Assembly: GCA_031772625.1 (NCBI GenBank)
Contig: CM062817.1
Location: 890,120,184-890,184,183 of the forward strand
Direction of reading: 5' to 3'
DNA from: Pinus tabuliformis
Taxonomy: Eukaryota; Streptophyta; Pinopsida; Pinales; Pinaceae
DNA: 64,000 nucleotides
Part shown: positions 23,895 through 35,939 of the stretch, one piece after another
How positions within the stretch are numbered: the first letter of the stretch is position 1
Layout: every line of letters starts with the position of its first letter
Notes under the pieces: generated by a model
What the model was told of the DNA's origin: nothing
Databases searched by the model: none
The model's input: only the letters and a program-made list of their open reading frames with translations
Translations under genes and position numbers: made by a program

Positions 23895-24861
23895 AGATAT
23901 TATCAATTGTTCAGTAGGTGAGGGTACAATTCCTTGACCTTCTCAATCTTCATCCATTTGGCTTTAGAAGGATTTTTTCGGGTATTCGATATTCCCACTC
24001 TTTGAAGTTTTGGTTAATCTGTCAAGTATGAGATCTTGTTGAAGTTCATCAAGATATTTTGGCGAAAAATCATCTATTGATGGCAGTTGAACATGCTCTC
24101 CTTGATTATTAATCAAAGGACGCTCAAACAATCTCAAATTATCAACATTAACAACAGAGTATATTTGCATATAAGGAGGCAAATCTAGCTTAAATGCATT
24201 GTTACCAATCTTTTCCAGAATTTTAAAAGGACCATAATGGCTTGGCTTCAACTTTTTACCTTCCCCTTGAAGTCTCTCTTTGGTAATACATAACCAAACC
24301 TCTCCACCAACTTAAAATTTATGATTGACATGGTGGTTGTCATGCCTTGCCTTGTAGTTGCTTTTACTATTTTCAAGTTGTTCTTGCACTATGTGATGTA
24401 TCAACTGAATTTGATCAATGAACTTCCTTGCCTTATCAATGTTGCTATGACCATCAATAGCAACATATTTCTCAAAGATGAAGTCTAATGGTGATCTTGG
24501 AAAGTACCCAAAACATGCCTCAAATGGCGATGTGTTTGTGGAAGAATGCTTTGCCTTGTTGTATGCATGTTGTATGTAATGCAAATGTTCATCCCACAAC
24601 TTGGGATGTTTGCTACAATATCCTCTAAGAATATGAATGACTGTCATGTTGACCACCTTGGCTTGTCTATATGTTTGTGGATGAAAGGTTGTACTCTTCT
24701 TCAAATTAGGGTCGATCATGTCCCACAAATTTGACCAAAAATTCCCAACAAATCAAGAATCTCGATCACTTACAATGGAAGTAGTAAGTCCAAAATGAAC
24801 CCAAACATTTTGAAAAAGAAGATGAGATGTTTGTTCAGCTGTAATTTGCTTTTTACATGGC
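23895..24861 (-). pseudogene. Element C integrase, second part (core and C-terminus)
   Basis: Downstream of array D the integrase resumes as PCKKQITAEQT and reads through the second catalytic Asp block SIVSDRDS (followed by a stop), then the Glu region TFHPQTYRQAKVVN at about 24680, where the expected Glu of GQTE is replaced by Ala. The domain continues to 24312. After a stop, KPSHYGPFKILEKIGNNAFKL (GPF module) and the tail to 23964 follow. A one-base shift then gives KAKWMKIEKVKELYPHLL before the final stop near 23900. The loss of Glu is an inactivating change if the alignment by eye is right. Confidence 0.85.
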
Positions 24862-24866
24862 GTTAG
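24862..24866. other. Target site duplication of array D (left), GTTAG
   Basis: Identical to 41181-41185. It lies in the integrase coding region of C. Confidence 0.92.
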
Positions 24867-25485
24867 TGATCCGGATTTAAACAGGAACGCAACAAATTAC
24901 AGATATAACCATAAATACAAAGATGCAATAGAAATAACACTTCATTTCATTAATATCAAATACTGAAATATGCTTACAAACATAATGGAAATAAGACTAG
25001 CTCTAGCGATGGTAGCTTATCTCTGAGAAGAGATGTGACGGCTACATCCTTCGAACTGTGTTACAATGAGGCTGAAAGACCTAATTATTATTGAGAAACA
25101 ATGGAAAACCATAAACATCCAAAAACCTAACCCTAGGAGATAAAGCGCCAAAACTGTGGGCCCCATTTGGGTAAATTGGTACATCAACTTCCCAGGGTCG
25201 TAGCTTGGGCATACGCTCTCCATTTGGCTATCATAATACCTCGTTTCGAAGATCTCAAAGAGAAGGCCAAAAATAAATTGGGTAGCTCATTTGGGGCATT
25301 TCTTGTCTCTCCATTTTCACTAAAAATATCGTCTAGGGCCTCAAAACAGCTCTAGAAGTTCAGGACCTGAAAAACTGCCAAAAATAGTAAACTTTGCTAC
25401 AATTAAGGAAAACGAAAAATTGAAAGAGACAGTGTTGGGTGTCCAAGTGGAATAGGCAAGTGGCCACCAATATCCACCTGGATCA
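24867..25485 (-). repeat. Array D LTR1 (outer, 3' end of array)
   Basis: 619 bp, plus-strand start TGATCCGGATTTAAACAGG and end CACCTGGATCA. It shares diagnostic bases with LTR4 (GAACGCAAC; CTAACCCTAGG; CCTCAAAACAGCTC). Confidence 0.95.
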
Positions 25486-25499
25486 TTCATCCCCCCTTA
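25486..25499 (-). other. Polypurine tract of array D internal 1
   Basis: Minus strand CTAAGGGGGGATGAA abuts LTR1. The pol stop codon overlaps its start. Confidence 0.85.
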
Positions 25500-28400
25500 G
25501 GAAGCAATGGTCTCCATTGCGTTGAGTTCCTCCATGAGATGAGGAAACTTCTGCTGAACTTGGTCCCTGGTGAACCACTTGCCCTGGTGAAGGAGTTGGC
25601 CTGCTTTGACAACTCAATATAGTTGGATCCTTTGTTTTCGAGTGTTCTTGATCTGCGTGTCCATGATCCGACCAGTTGTGGCTTGTTGCATGCAATCTCG
25701 ATTTAACTCTGTAGGTGTGAGCTGTTCTGCAATGTCTCATGTGTATAGCAACGGTGGGAAGTATGGTCGAAGGCGGTCCACATTGAACACTGGGTGCAGG
25801 CCAAGGAATGGGGGAATGCTGAGCTCAAATGCATTGTCTCCCACCACCTTGGTAATGGTGTAAGGACCATATCGAAATGGTCTGAGTTTCCGATACGCTC
25901 ATGCAAGGCATTCCTTTTGCAAATGCAACCAGACTTTGTCGCCCGCCTGAAACTTGTGTGGCACCCGATGTTGATCATGTCGCTGCTTGTACTTGGCATT
26001 TGATTTCTCCAGAATGTCATGGACCTACTAGCAGATATGTTGGATGTGCTCAATGGAGTTGTTTTCCTTATCGGTTTCGGACTGGACATGAGCCGAATCT
26101 ACATGAGTAGCTGCAAATGGCATGACCACATCAATGAGACATGGTGGTTGAAATCCCAAGCCCACCTGGAGAGGGATGTGGTTAGTCGAGCTGTGGAGAG
26201 CCTGGTTATAGCTGTGTTGGACATAGGGGAGGCTCTCATCCCATGTGCATGGATGCTTTGAGTTGTACATGCGCAGAATGTGTACGATCATCCTGTTGAT
26301 GACCTCTATCTAGCCATCAGTTTGGGGATGGAAAGTTGTGGACTTAGTGAGCTTGGTGTCCAACATCGACCAAAGACTGGACCAAAATGTACTGAGGAAC
26401 CTACTATCCCGATCTTAGATGATAGATTGTGGGATCCCAAAGTGTACCCACACTCATTCAAAGAAGAGTTTAGTAGTGGCTTCCGCGGTGATATTCTTCT
26501 TGCAGGCCGCCATAATGGCCATCTTTGAGAATTTGTCGAGAATTTGTCGACGAATACAAAAACACAGTTGTTTCCATGCTTAGTAGAAGGAAGGCCTGAC
26601 ATGTAATCCATGGAGATGGATTCCCAAGGTCGACAAGGGGTAGGCAGCAGAGTATAGAGGCCTTGCTTCTTGATGGTCGGTTTGGCAATGGCGCAGGCAG
26701 TGCAGGATCTGATGTACTTCCCGACATCCTGTCGAAGATTCGGCCAATAGAAATACTTCAGCAATACTGCCACTGTTTTCTCGCCCCGAAATGCCTAGCG
26801 GCCCGACTGTAGTGTGCTTCCCAAATCATCTTGGTATGCTCTCTTGAAGGAACACAAAGGTGTCCCAGGTGGCATAATAGGGCAACCTAGAGGTGAAAAT
26901 CTGGAACTTGCTGACCCTCCAAGAGCATCTAGTATGTGTGGCTGAATTCTGGGTCGCTTTTGTAGAGAAGTTGCCACTTAGAAGTCTCATGCCCACAAGA
27001 GTTGAGCACAGTGGTTAATGCCATAATCAGTGGTCGGCTGAGGCAATCTGCAACATTATTGGTGTTGCCCTTCTTATACCTGATATTCAAATGGAGCTGT
27101 TGCAGGTATGTGGACCACTTCTGATGGCGATCATTCTACAACTTCCCTTGCATCTATATGAACCGCAGGGGCTGGTGGTCTATGTGGATGACCGTTTCCT
27201 TCCGCAAAATGTAATGCTTCCATTGTCGGTAGGCCTGCACAATAGAATACATCTCTGTCATAAGTGGGATACTTCTGGACTGTGTCTGAAAGTGTCTCAC
27301 TGTAATATGCCACTGGATGCCCCTGTCGAGTAAGGAATGCTCCAATAGCATATCTCGATCTCAAATGGTTGTTGCAAGTCTGGTGATGTGAGCACTATGC
27401 AGAGTAGATGCGATGTTTCAACTCTGTGAATGCCTTCTATTGAGATTCATACCAAAAGAATTTTGCTTTAGCTCCCCCCTTGGTGACGTGACTCAAGGGC
27501 CAAGTGATATGAGAGAATCCCAACACGAACCTGTGGTAGAAATTGGCAAGACCCAAAAAGTTGCGGAGCTCTATCAAAGCGGTTGGAACTGACCAATCCT
27601 GGATGACTTGGATCTTGGTTGGATCCATGTGCAGCCCCCATTCATCAATAATGAATCCCAGATACTGAACCTAGGTCATGCCAAAAGTGCATTTCTCCAA
27701 ATTGGCACATAGCTTGTGTTGCCGCAATGTTTGGAGAACCTATCGGAAGTGGTGGTGGTGCTCTTCCCAACTTTGGCTGAAGATCAAGATGTCATCCAAG
27801 TATACCACTACAAATGAGTTGGTGAATGGCCGCAAGATGTCATCCATCAGCCTCATGAAGGTTGTAGGAGCCTTCGTCAACCCGAAAGGCATAACCAACC
27901 AATCGAAAAAACCCTCCTTGGCTTTGAAGGCAGTCTTCCACACATCAGAGGGTTTGATTGGTGCCTGGTGATATCCTAACTTCAAGTCAATCTTGCTAAA
28001 ATCAGTGGGTCTAGAAGGTCATCAATCCATGGGATCAGGTACCTATTCCGCACAGTGATCTTGTTCAATGCCCGATAGTCAATACAGAGTCTCCAAGTCC
28101 TATCCTTCTTCCATACCAACACGATCGGGCTCCCACAGGGCGATGAACTCGGTCAGATGTGACCTTTCTGCAGCAGCTCCTAAATCTGCCTCTTGATTTT
28201 GTCATTCTCCAGAACGGAGCACGGATAGATTGGTCCATTGGGCAGCGGCGCACATGGGGTCAGATCGATGGAGTGCTTGACCTGACAGTGCAAACGCACC
28301 CCTACGAGGGAGGTAAATATGTCCTCATACTCCTTCACGACCTTGTCCATCTGTTGTTGTCGTGTGGAGGGGCCTTGTGTGGAGGTCATGGCCATCGTCT

Positions 28401-28971
28401 TCTTCTTTCCCTGAAGGCGTATCATCAGGAAAACAAATTTTTCGATTTTGTAAATGATCTTACTGCTTTGTTTTGCAGTAACCAAAGAGATGGCGGTAGG
28501 CGGTGCTACCTTCGGTATCTTGTACAAATTGTTTTCCAAAGTAACAATAACAGCATGAGGCCTTGAATCATACACAGCATGCCGCTTCCATAAGTATGGT
28601 TGGCCTAATAATACATCACAAACATCAAGGGGAGCAACCTCACATAATACCTCATCCGTGAAGGGCTTGATGATGTATGGAAGGTGGCAATGCTGGCTCA
28701 TGCGAAGATCCCGTCCAAGGCAAAGCCACCCGATGGTGTACGGTTGTGGATGTGTTGTGGTCGGTAAGCCCAGCCGCTTCACGACCTCTACCGAAATGAT
28801 GTTCTTTTGTCTCTCGCTGTCGACAATGAACTGTAGCGGGGAACCCTTTACCCACATCTGGGAGTGAAAGAGGTGTTCCTCTTCCTCTAGATCTTCGGGT
28901 TCCTGCTTCTGGATCTTCGTGGTGGGAACCGTGGCGGGGATCCACATCGATAATCTACTTCCCTTTGTCAT
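25497..28971 (-). pseudogene. Array D copy 1 pol (PR-RT-RH-IN)
   Basis: Protease begins in the ORF at 28971 with LQFIVDSERQKNIIS, where the D-[ST]-G active site reads DSE; copies 2 and 3 have DNG. The same frame runs to 28180. RT follows, with [20 protein letters not shown], a deletion of about 14 bp near 28010 and an intact YLDD at about 27791-27802. The tether (RNFLGLANF) and RNase H (ASD lost; IHIDHQPL near 27180) come next. Integrase shows YFYWPNLRQDVGKYIRSCTACAIAKP from about 26760, PWESISMDYMSGLP, then a frameshift, then ILRMYNSKHPCTWDESLPYVQ (26275). The GPY module follows and the end KWLTRDQVQQ...LMEELNAM lies at about 25500. Multiple stops and shifts. Confidence 0.88.
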
Positions 28972-28989
28972 TCCCCTTGTCGGGTTCTA

Positions 28990-29957
28990 ACTTAGAGTCA
29001 AAACATGCATCTCATTCCGAAGCCTTTAGCTCGACCACCAGTGACTGCTCGGCCCGACAGTCACTTGTGTTGTGAGCGGAGCTCTTATGGAACTCACACC
29101 ACTTTCCCGTGTCCTTCTTTGGCTTTGCGGTGTTGTTCTTTGCTTACAACTATGGCAGGTTGTCTTGTGCCGCCCCGTCTTGGATTTTCCCTTTGTTTTG
29201 CGGTTTGGTGGTACCTTTCCCTTGCTTTGGATTCGCAGATCCAAAGTCTCGTTTCTTCTATTTAAACTTTTGCTCCATCTTGATAGCATATCGGTATGTC
29301 GTGCCAAGCAAGGAGATGTTAAGGAACTCCATCTCTTCTTGGATGTACCTGTGTAGGCAGCTACGGTACTTGAGAACCAAATGGTTCTCAGAATCCTTGA
29401 TACCCAACTTCGTGCGAAGGGTATGAAAAACAATGGTAAACTCTGGTACATCTTCGTCCCTTCCATGTCACAGCGTTGTCCACTTTATGTATTTATCCTC
29501 ATAGCTCCCGATAGGGTAGTACTACTCCTTGATGGAATCCCGGAACGAGTTCCAAGTGGGTGCGACTGAAAACAGTGAGTTCGTACTTTCATCCTTCTGC
29601 TCACAGTAGCTTTCCCACGAGTCCATGACGTGGGGGGCTGCTTTGAGGAGTGCAAAAGTGATCATTTCCCAGCAGGAAAAGTCATGAACAGAAAAATATC
29701 CTTAGCAGATTTAACCATTTATCTATAGCGTTTGCATCTATCTAACCCTCAAATATGGGAATTTCAAAGTTAACTTGTACCTTAAAGGGTGTGGCGCTTC
29801 TAAAGTAGCTGCTGGAAGTAGATGTGTCGCCCTTGGGTAGCCACTGAAGGATCTAGACAAAGTTGTCCATCATCGCGTTCCTTTGTCGCTCGAGGGCTTC
29901 TTCGAGCAAGATTTTGATAGGATCTCCTGCCCCCTCATCTTTCTTTACATCCGCCAT
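28990..29957 (-). pseudogene. Array D copy 1 gag
   Basis: The ATG at 29957 opens MADVKKDEGAGDPIKILLEE, equivalent to copies 2 and 3. The C-terminal part near 29100-29060 encodes WCEFHKSSAHNTSDC, a zinc-knuckle variant with spacing C-X2-H-X4-H-X4-C instead of the usual CCHC, followed by a Ser/Asp/Glu-rich tail. The frame is broken by several stops between these ends. Confidence 0.8.
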
Positions 29958-30075
29958 GGAAGGCTGTCAGGATTTGTGAGGCTAGTCTTGCAAAGGTTCG
30001 ACCAGTTCAAGCCCTAACTCCTTATATCCCGACCTCGTTGCGGACATGCAAAGAAAAATAGAGAAAGAGCAGACC

Positions 30076-30088
30076 GCTCTTATACCGT
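30076..30088 (-). other. Primer-binding site next to LTR2 (mutated)
   Basis: Minus strand ACGGTATAAGAGCG against consensus TGGTATCAGAGCG. Confidence 0.75.
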
Positions 30089-30709
30089 TGATCCAGATTT
30101 AAACAAGAACACAAAAAATTATAGATATAATCATAAATACAAAGATGCAGTAGAAATAACACTTCATTTCATTAATATCAAATACTGAAATATGCTTACA
30201 AACAGAATGGAAATAAGACTAGCTCAAGCGATGGTAGCTTATCTCTGAGAAGAGATGTGGTGGTTACATGCCTCCGAACTGTGTTACAATGAGGCTCAAA
30301 GGCCGATTTATTATTGAGAAACAATGGAAAACCCTAAACATCCAAAAGCCTAAACCTAGGAGATGAAGTGCCAAAACTGTGGGCCCCATTTGGGTAAATT
30401 GGTACATCAACTTCCCAGGGTCGTAACTTGGGCATACGATCTTCGTTTGGCTATCATAATACCTCGTTTCGAAGATCTCAGAGAGAAGGTTGAAAGCAAA
30501 TTGGGAGGCCTTTGTAGGACATATCTAGTCTCTCTGTTTTCCTTAAAAACGTTGTTTAGGGCCTCAGAACGACTTCGGAAGTTCAAGACCCGAAAAAACT
30601 GCCAAAAATAGTAAATTTTGCTACAATTAAGGAAACCGGAAAACTGAAAGAGACAATGTTGGGGGTCCAAGTGGAATAGGCAGGTGGCCACCAATATCCA
30701 CCTAGATCA
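30089..30709 (-). repeat. Array D LTR2 (inner)
   Basis: 621 bp. It groups with LTR3 by shared bases (CAAGAACACA; CTAAACCTAGG; GGGAGGCCT; CCTCAGAA). It has PBS on its high-number neighbour side toward internal 1 and PPT toward internal 2, so it serves as 5' LTR for copy 1 and 3' LTR for copy 2. Confidence 0.95.
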
Positions 30710-30722
30710 TTCCTCCCCCCTT
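30710..30722 (-). other. Polypurine tract of array D internal 2
   Basis: Minus strand AAGGGGGGAGGA abuts LTR2. The pol stop lies next to it. Confidence 0.85.
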
Positions 30723-33700
30723 AGGAAGCAATGGTCCCCATTGCGTTGAGTTCCTCCATGAGATGAGGAAACTTCTGCTGAACTTGGTCCCTAGTGAGCC
30801 ACTTGCCCTGGTGAAGGAGTTATCCTGCTTTGACAACTCGATATAGTTGGATCCTTTGTTGTCGAGTGTTCTTGATCTTTGTGTCCATGATCCGATCAAT
30901 TGTGACTTGTTCCATGAAATCTGGATTTAACTCTGTAGGTGTGAGTTGTTCTGCAATGTCTGATGTGTCTAGCATTAGTGGGAAGTATGGTCGAAGGCGG
31001 TCCACATTGGACACTAGGTGTAGGCCAAGGAATGGGGGAATGTTGAGCTCGAATGCATTGTCTCCCACCACCTTGGTAATGGTGTAAGGACCATATCGGA
31101 GTGGTCTAAGTTTCCTATGGGCTCTGGTAAGGCATTCCTTTTGCAAATGCAACTAGACTTTGTTGCCCACCTAAAACTTGTGTGGCACCCGATGTTGATC
31201 ATGTCGATGCTTGTACTTGGCATTTGGATTTCTCCAGAATGTCATGGACCTGTTGGTGGATATCTTGGATGTGCTCAATGAAGTTGTTTGCCTTATCGGT
31301 TTCGGACTGGACATGAGTAGTTGCAAATGGCATGGCCACATCAATGGGACATAGTGGTTGGAATCCCAAGCCCACCTGAAAAGGGTTGTAGCCAGTCGAG
31401 TTGTGGAGAGCCCAGTTATAGCTGCGTTGGACATAGGGGAGGTTCTCATCCCATGTTCATGGATTCTTTTAGTTGTAAATGCGCAAAATGTGTACGATCA
31501 TCCTGTTGACGACCTATGTCTGGCCATTAGTTTGGAGATGGAAAGTTGTGGACCTAGTGAGCTTGGTGTCCAACATCGACCAGAGACTGGACCAAAATGT
31601 ATTGAGGGACCTATTGTCCCGATCTTAGATGATAGATTGTGGGATCCCAAAGTGTACCCACACTCGTTCAAAGAAGAGTTTAGCAGTGGCTTCCGCTGTG
31701 ATATTCTTCTTGCAGGTCGTCATAATGGCCATCTTTGAGAATCCGTCGATGACTACAAAAACATAGTTGTTTCCATGCTTAGTAGAAGGAAGGCCCGACA
31801 TGTAATCCATGGATATGGATTCCCAAGGTCAACTAGGGGTAGGCAGCGGAGTATTGAGGCCTTGCTTCTTGATGGTCAGTTTGGCAATGGCACAAGCAGT
31901 GCAATATCTGATGTACTTCCCGACATCTTGTCGAAGATTCAGCCAATAGAAATACTTCTGCAGTACTGCCACCGTTTTCTCAACCTCGAAATGCCCAGCG
32001 GCCCGATTGAAGTGTGCTTCCCAAATCATCTTGGTACGCTCTCTTCAAGGAACAAAAAGGTGTCCTAGGATAGGGCATCCTGGATGTGAAAATCTGGAAC
32101 TTGCTGACCCTCCAAGAGCGTCTAGTATGTGTGGCCGAATTCTGGGTCGTTTTTGTAGAGAAGTGGCCAATCATAAGTCTTGTGCCCACAAGAGTTGAGC
32201 ATGGTGGTTAATGCCATGATTGGTGGTCGGTTGATGCAATCTGCAACATTATTGGTGTTACCCTTATTATACTCGATATTCAAATGGAACTGTTGCAGGT
32301 ATGTGGACCACTTCTGATGGCGATCATTCTACAACTTCCCTTGCGTCTGTATGAACTGCAGGGGCCGGTGGTCTATGTGGATGACCGTTTGCTTCCCCAA
32401 AATGTAATGCTTCCATTATCAGCAGGCCTGCACAATGGAATACATCTCTTTTTCATAAGTGGGATACTTCTAGACTGTGTCTGAAAGTGTCTCATTGTGA
32501 TATGCCACTGGATGCCCCTGTTGAGTAAGGATTGCCCCAATATCATAGTCAGAGGCATTTATCTCGATCTCAAATGGTTGTTGCAAGTCTAGTAAAGTGA
32601 GCACCAGTGCATAGCAGAGGCGATGTTTCAACTCTGTGAATGCTTTTTGTTGAGATTCAAACCAAAAGAATTGTGCTTTCACTCCCCCCTTGGTGACGTG
32701 ACTCAAGGACCAAGTGATATGAGAGAATCCCAACACGAACCTGCGGTTGAAATTGGCAAGACCCAAAAAGCTGCGGAGCTTTGTCAAAGTGGTTGGAGCT
32801 GGCCAATCTCGGATGACTTGGATCTTGGCTGGATCCACATGCACCCCCCGTTCATCAATAATGTATCCAGATACTAAACCCGGGTCATGCCAAAAGTGCA
32901 TTTCTCCAAATTGGCACATAACTTGTGTTGTCGTAGTGTTTTGAGAACCTGTCGGATCTAGTGGAGGTGCTCTTCCCAAATCTGGCTGAAGATCAGGATG
33001 TCATCCAAGTATACCACTAAAAATGAGTTGGTGAATGGCCGCAATATGTCATCCATTAGCCTCATGAAGGTTGCAGGTTAACCCGAAAGGCATAACCAAC
33101 CATTCGAAAAAGCCCTCCTTGGCTTTAAAGGCAGTCTTCCACACATCGGAGGGTTCGATCAGTACCTGGTGATATCCTGACTTCAAGTCTATCTTGCTAA
33201 AATATTTTCCCCCCTTCAATTGGTCTAGAAGGTCATCAATCTATGGGATCGGGTGCCTATTCCACACAGTGATCTTGTTCAGTGCCCGATAGTCAATACA
33301 GAGTCTCCAAGTCCCATCCCTCTTCTGTACCAACACGATCGAGCTCCCACAGGGTGATGAACTCAGCCAGATGTGACCTTTCTACAGCAGCTCCTGAATC
33401 TGCCTCTTGATTTCGTCATTCTCCATAACAGCGTGCCGATAGATTGGTCCATTGGGCAGCGGCGCACCTAGGTTCAGATCGATGGATTGCTTGACCCGAC
33501 AGTGCAGAGGCACCCCTACGGGGGAGGTGAAGATGTCCTCGTACTCCTCCACGACATTTTCCATCTATTGTTGTCGTGCAGAGGGGCCCTGTCTTGAGGT
33601 CGTGGACACCGTCTTCTTCTTTCCCTGAGGATGTATCATTAGGAAAAAAAATTCCCAGTTTTGTAAATGAGCTTACTGCATTCTTTTTCAGTAATCAAAT

Positions 33701-34080
33701 ATATGGCGGTAGGCGGTGCTACCTTCGGTATCCTGTACAACTTTTTTCCCAAAGTAACAATAACAGAACGAGGCCTTAACTCATACACAGCGTGTCACTT
33801 CCATAAGTATGGTTGGCCTAATAATACATCACAAACATCAAGGGGAGCAACGTCACATAATACCTCATTCATTAAGGGATTGATGTTGTATGGAAGGCGG
33901 CACTGTTGGCTCACGCGAAGATCCTGTCCTTGGTGAAGCCACCCAATGGTGTATGGTTATGGATGTGTTGTGGTCAGTAAGCTTAGCCGCTTCACGACCT
34001 CTACCGAAATGAGGTTCTTTTGGCTCCCGTTGTCAACAATGAACTGTAGCAAGGAACCCTTTTACCCACATCTAAGAGTG
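30721..34080 (-). pseudogene. Array D copy 2 pol (PR-RT-RH-IN)
   Basis: Protease reads LQFIVDNGSQKNLISVEVVK near 34045-33985, with DNG at the active site. RT starts after GAPLPNGPIYRHAVMENDEI (33480-33420), contains VVYLDD near 33010-33030 and has a ~11-bp deletion near 33075. The tether and RNase H (INASDYDIGAILTQQGHPVA, 32560-32500) follow in a 169-codon open frame (32979-32470). Integrase: HFEVEKTVAVLQKYFYW (about 31980-31930), SMDYMSGLP (about 31810), ERVWVHFGIPQSII (about 31640). The C-terminal ORF 31152-30820 has LRYGPYTITKVVGDNAFELN and the chromo-like tail. The GPY module indicates a chromovirus-type gypsy integrase. Stops and shifts are fewer than in copy 1, but it is still broken. 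Confidence 0.9.
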
Positions 34081-35175
34081 GAAGAGGCGCTCCTCTTCCT
34101 CTCGATCTTTGGGTTCCTCCTTCTGGATCTTCATGGTGGCAATAATGGCATTGGGATCCGCATCGATAATCTGCTTCCCTTTTTCATTCCCCTTGTCAGG
34201 TTCTGACTCAGAGTCAGAACATGCATCTGATTCCGAAGCCTTTAGCTTGGCCACCAGTGACTGCTTGGCCCGACACTTTCTTGTGTTATGAGTGGAGCTC
34301 TTATGGAACTCACACCACTTTCCCGCGTCCTTCTTCGGCTTCGCGGTGTTGTTCTTCTCTTGCGACTTTGGTGGGTTTTCCTCAGCCGCCCCGCCTTGGA
34401 TTTGTCCTTTGTTATGTGGTTTGGTGGTACCTTTCCCTTGCTTCGGATTCACAGATCTAAAGTCTCGCTTCTTCTATTTAAACTTTTGCTCGATCTTGAC
34501 AGCATATCGGTATGTCGTTTCAAGCGAGGAGATGTTCAGGAACTCCATCTCGTCCTGGATGTACCTGTGTAGGTAGTCGCGGTACTTGAGAACCAAATGG
34601 TTCTCAGAATCCTTGATACCCAACTTCGTGCGAAGGGTATGAAAAACATTGGTAAACTCTGGTACATCTTTGTCCCTTCCTTGTCGCAGCGTTGTCCACT
34701 TTATGTATTTATCCTCATAGCTCCCGACAGAGTAGTACTACTCCTTGATGGCATCCCAGAACGAGTTCCAAGTGGATGCGGCTGAAAACAATGAGTTTGT
34801 ACTTTCATCCTTCTGCTCACAATAGGTTTCCCACCAGTCCTTGATGCAGGGGGCTCCTTTGAGGAGTGCAAAAGTGATGTTTTCCTGGATGGAAAAGTCA
34901 TGAATGGAAAGATATCCTTCTAGCCTATTTAACCATTTATCTACAGCGTCTGCATCTATCTGACCCTAAAATATGGGAATGTCAAAGTTAACTTGTATCT
35001 TAAAGGGTGTGGCACTTCCAGAGTAGCTGCCGAAAGTAGATGTGTCGCCCTTAGGTAGCCGCTGAAGGATCTGGACAAAGTTGTCCATCATCACGTTCCT
35101 TTGTCGCTCGAGGGCTTCTTCGAGCAAGATTTTTATAGGATCTCCTGCCCCCTCGTCTTTCTTTTCATCTGCCAT
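34081..35175 (-). pseudogene. Array D copy 2 gag
   Basis: The ATG at 35175 gives MADEKKDEGAGDPIKILLEE, then LERQRNVMMDNFVQILQRLP, and the first 69 codons are open. The C-terminal ORF 34452-34072 contains GKWCEFHKSSTHNTRKC (C-X2-H-X4-H-X4-C) and a Ser/Asp/Glu-rich stretch (SESDACSDSESEPDKG). Between them the frame is broken. Gag binds element RNA through the knuckle; here His replaces the second Cys in all three copies, so this is a family trait and not random damage. Confidence 0.85.
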
Positions 35176-35292
35176 GGGAGGCCATCAAGATTTGCGAGGC
35201 TGGTCATGCAAAGGTTCGACCAGTTCAAGCCCTAACTCCTTATATCCCGACCTCGTTGGGACATGCAAAGAAAAATAGAGGAAGAGCAGACC

Positions 35293-35304
35293 GCTCTGAT
35301 ACCA
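35293..35304 (-). other. Primer-binding site next to LTR3 (intact)
   Basis: Minus strand TGGTATCAGAGC, the exact plant tRNA-iMet primer-site consensus. Confidence 0.9.
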
Positions 35305-35305
35305 C

Positions 35306-35925
35306 TAATCTAAATTTAAACAAGAACACAACAAATTACATATATAACCATAAATACAAAGATATAGTAGAAATAACACTTCATTTCATTAATATCAAAT
35401 TCTAAAATATGCTTACAAACAGAATGGAAATAAAGCTAGCTCGAGCGATGGTAACTTATCTCTGAGAAGAGATGTGGCGGCTACATGCCTCTGAACTGTT
35501 TTAAAATGAGGGTCAAAGGCCTATTTATTATTGAGAAACAATGGAAAACCCTAAACATCCAAAAACCTAAACCTAGGAGATGAAGCGCCAAAATTGTGGG
35601 CCCCGTTTGGGTAAATTGGTACATCAACTTCCCGGGGTCGTAACTTAGGAATACGATCTCTGTTTGGCTATCATAATACCTCGTTTCGAAGATCTCGGAG
35701 AGGAGTTTGAAAAAAATTGGGAGGCCTCTCTAGGACATTTCTGGTCTCTCTGTTTTCCCTAAAAATGTCGTTTAGGGCCTCAGAATGACTCTGGAAGTTC
35801 AGGACCCAAAAAAACTGCCAAAAATAGTAAATTGTGCTACAATTAAAGAAACTAGAAAACTGAAAGAGACACTGTTGGGGGTCCAAGTGGAATAGGCAAG
35901 TGGCCGCAAATATCCACCTGGGTCA
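35306..35925 (-). repeat. Array D LTR3 (inner)
   Basis: 620 bp. The plus-strand start reads TAATC instead of TGATC and the end is TGGGTCA. It shares the inner-group variants with LTR2. Confidence 0.95.
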
Positions 35926-35939
35926 TTCCTCCCCCCTTA
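35926..35939 (-). other. Polypurine tract of array D internal 3
   Basis: Minus strand CTAAGGGGGGAGGAA abuts LTR3. Confidence 0.85.

Noticed and set aside
24312..24728. Separate retroelement downstream of array D
   Set aside because: It is the continuation of the element C integrase: the GTTAG duplication and the rejoined MCILT-PCKK reading show one element split by D.
25483..28971. Plus-strand ORFs of 80-135 codons across array D (for example 28159-28566)
   Set aside because: They are antisense shadows of the gag-pol frames; the same shadows recur at equivalent places in all three bodies.
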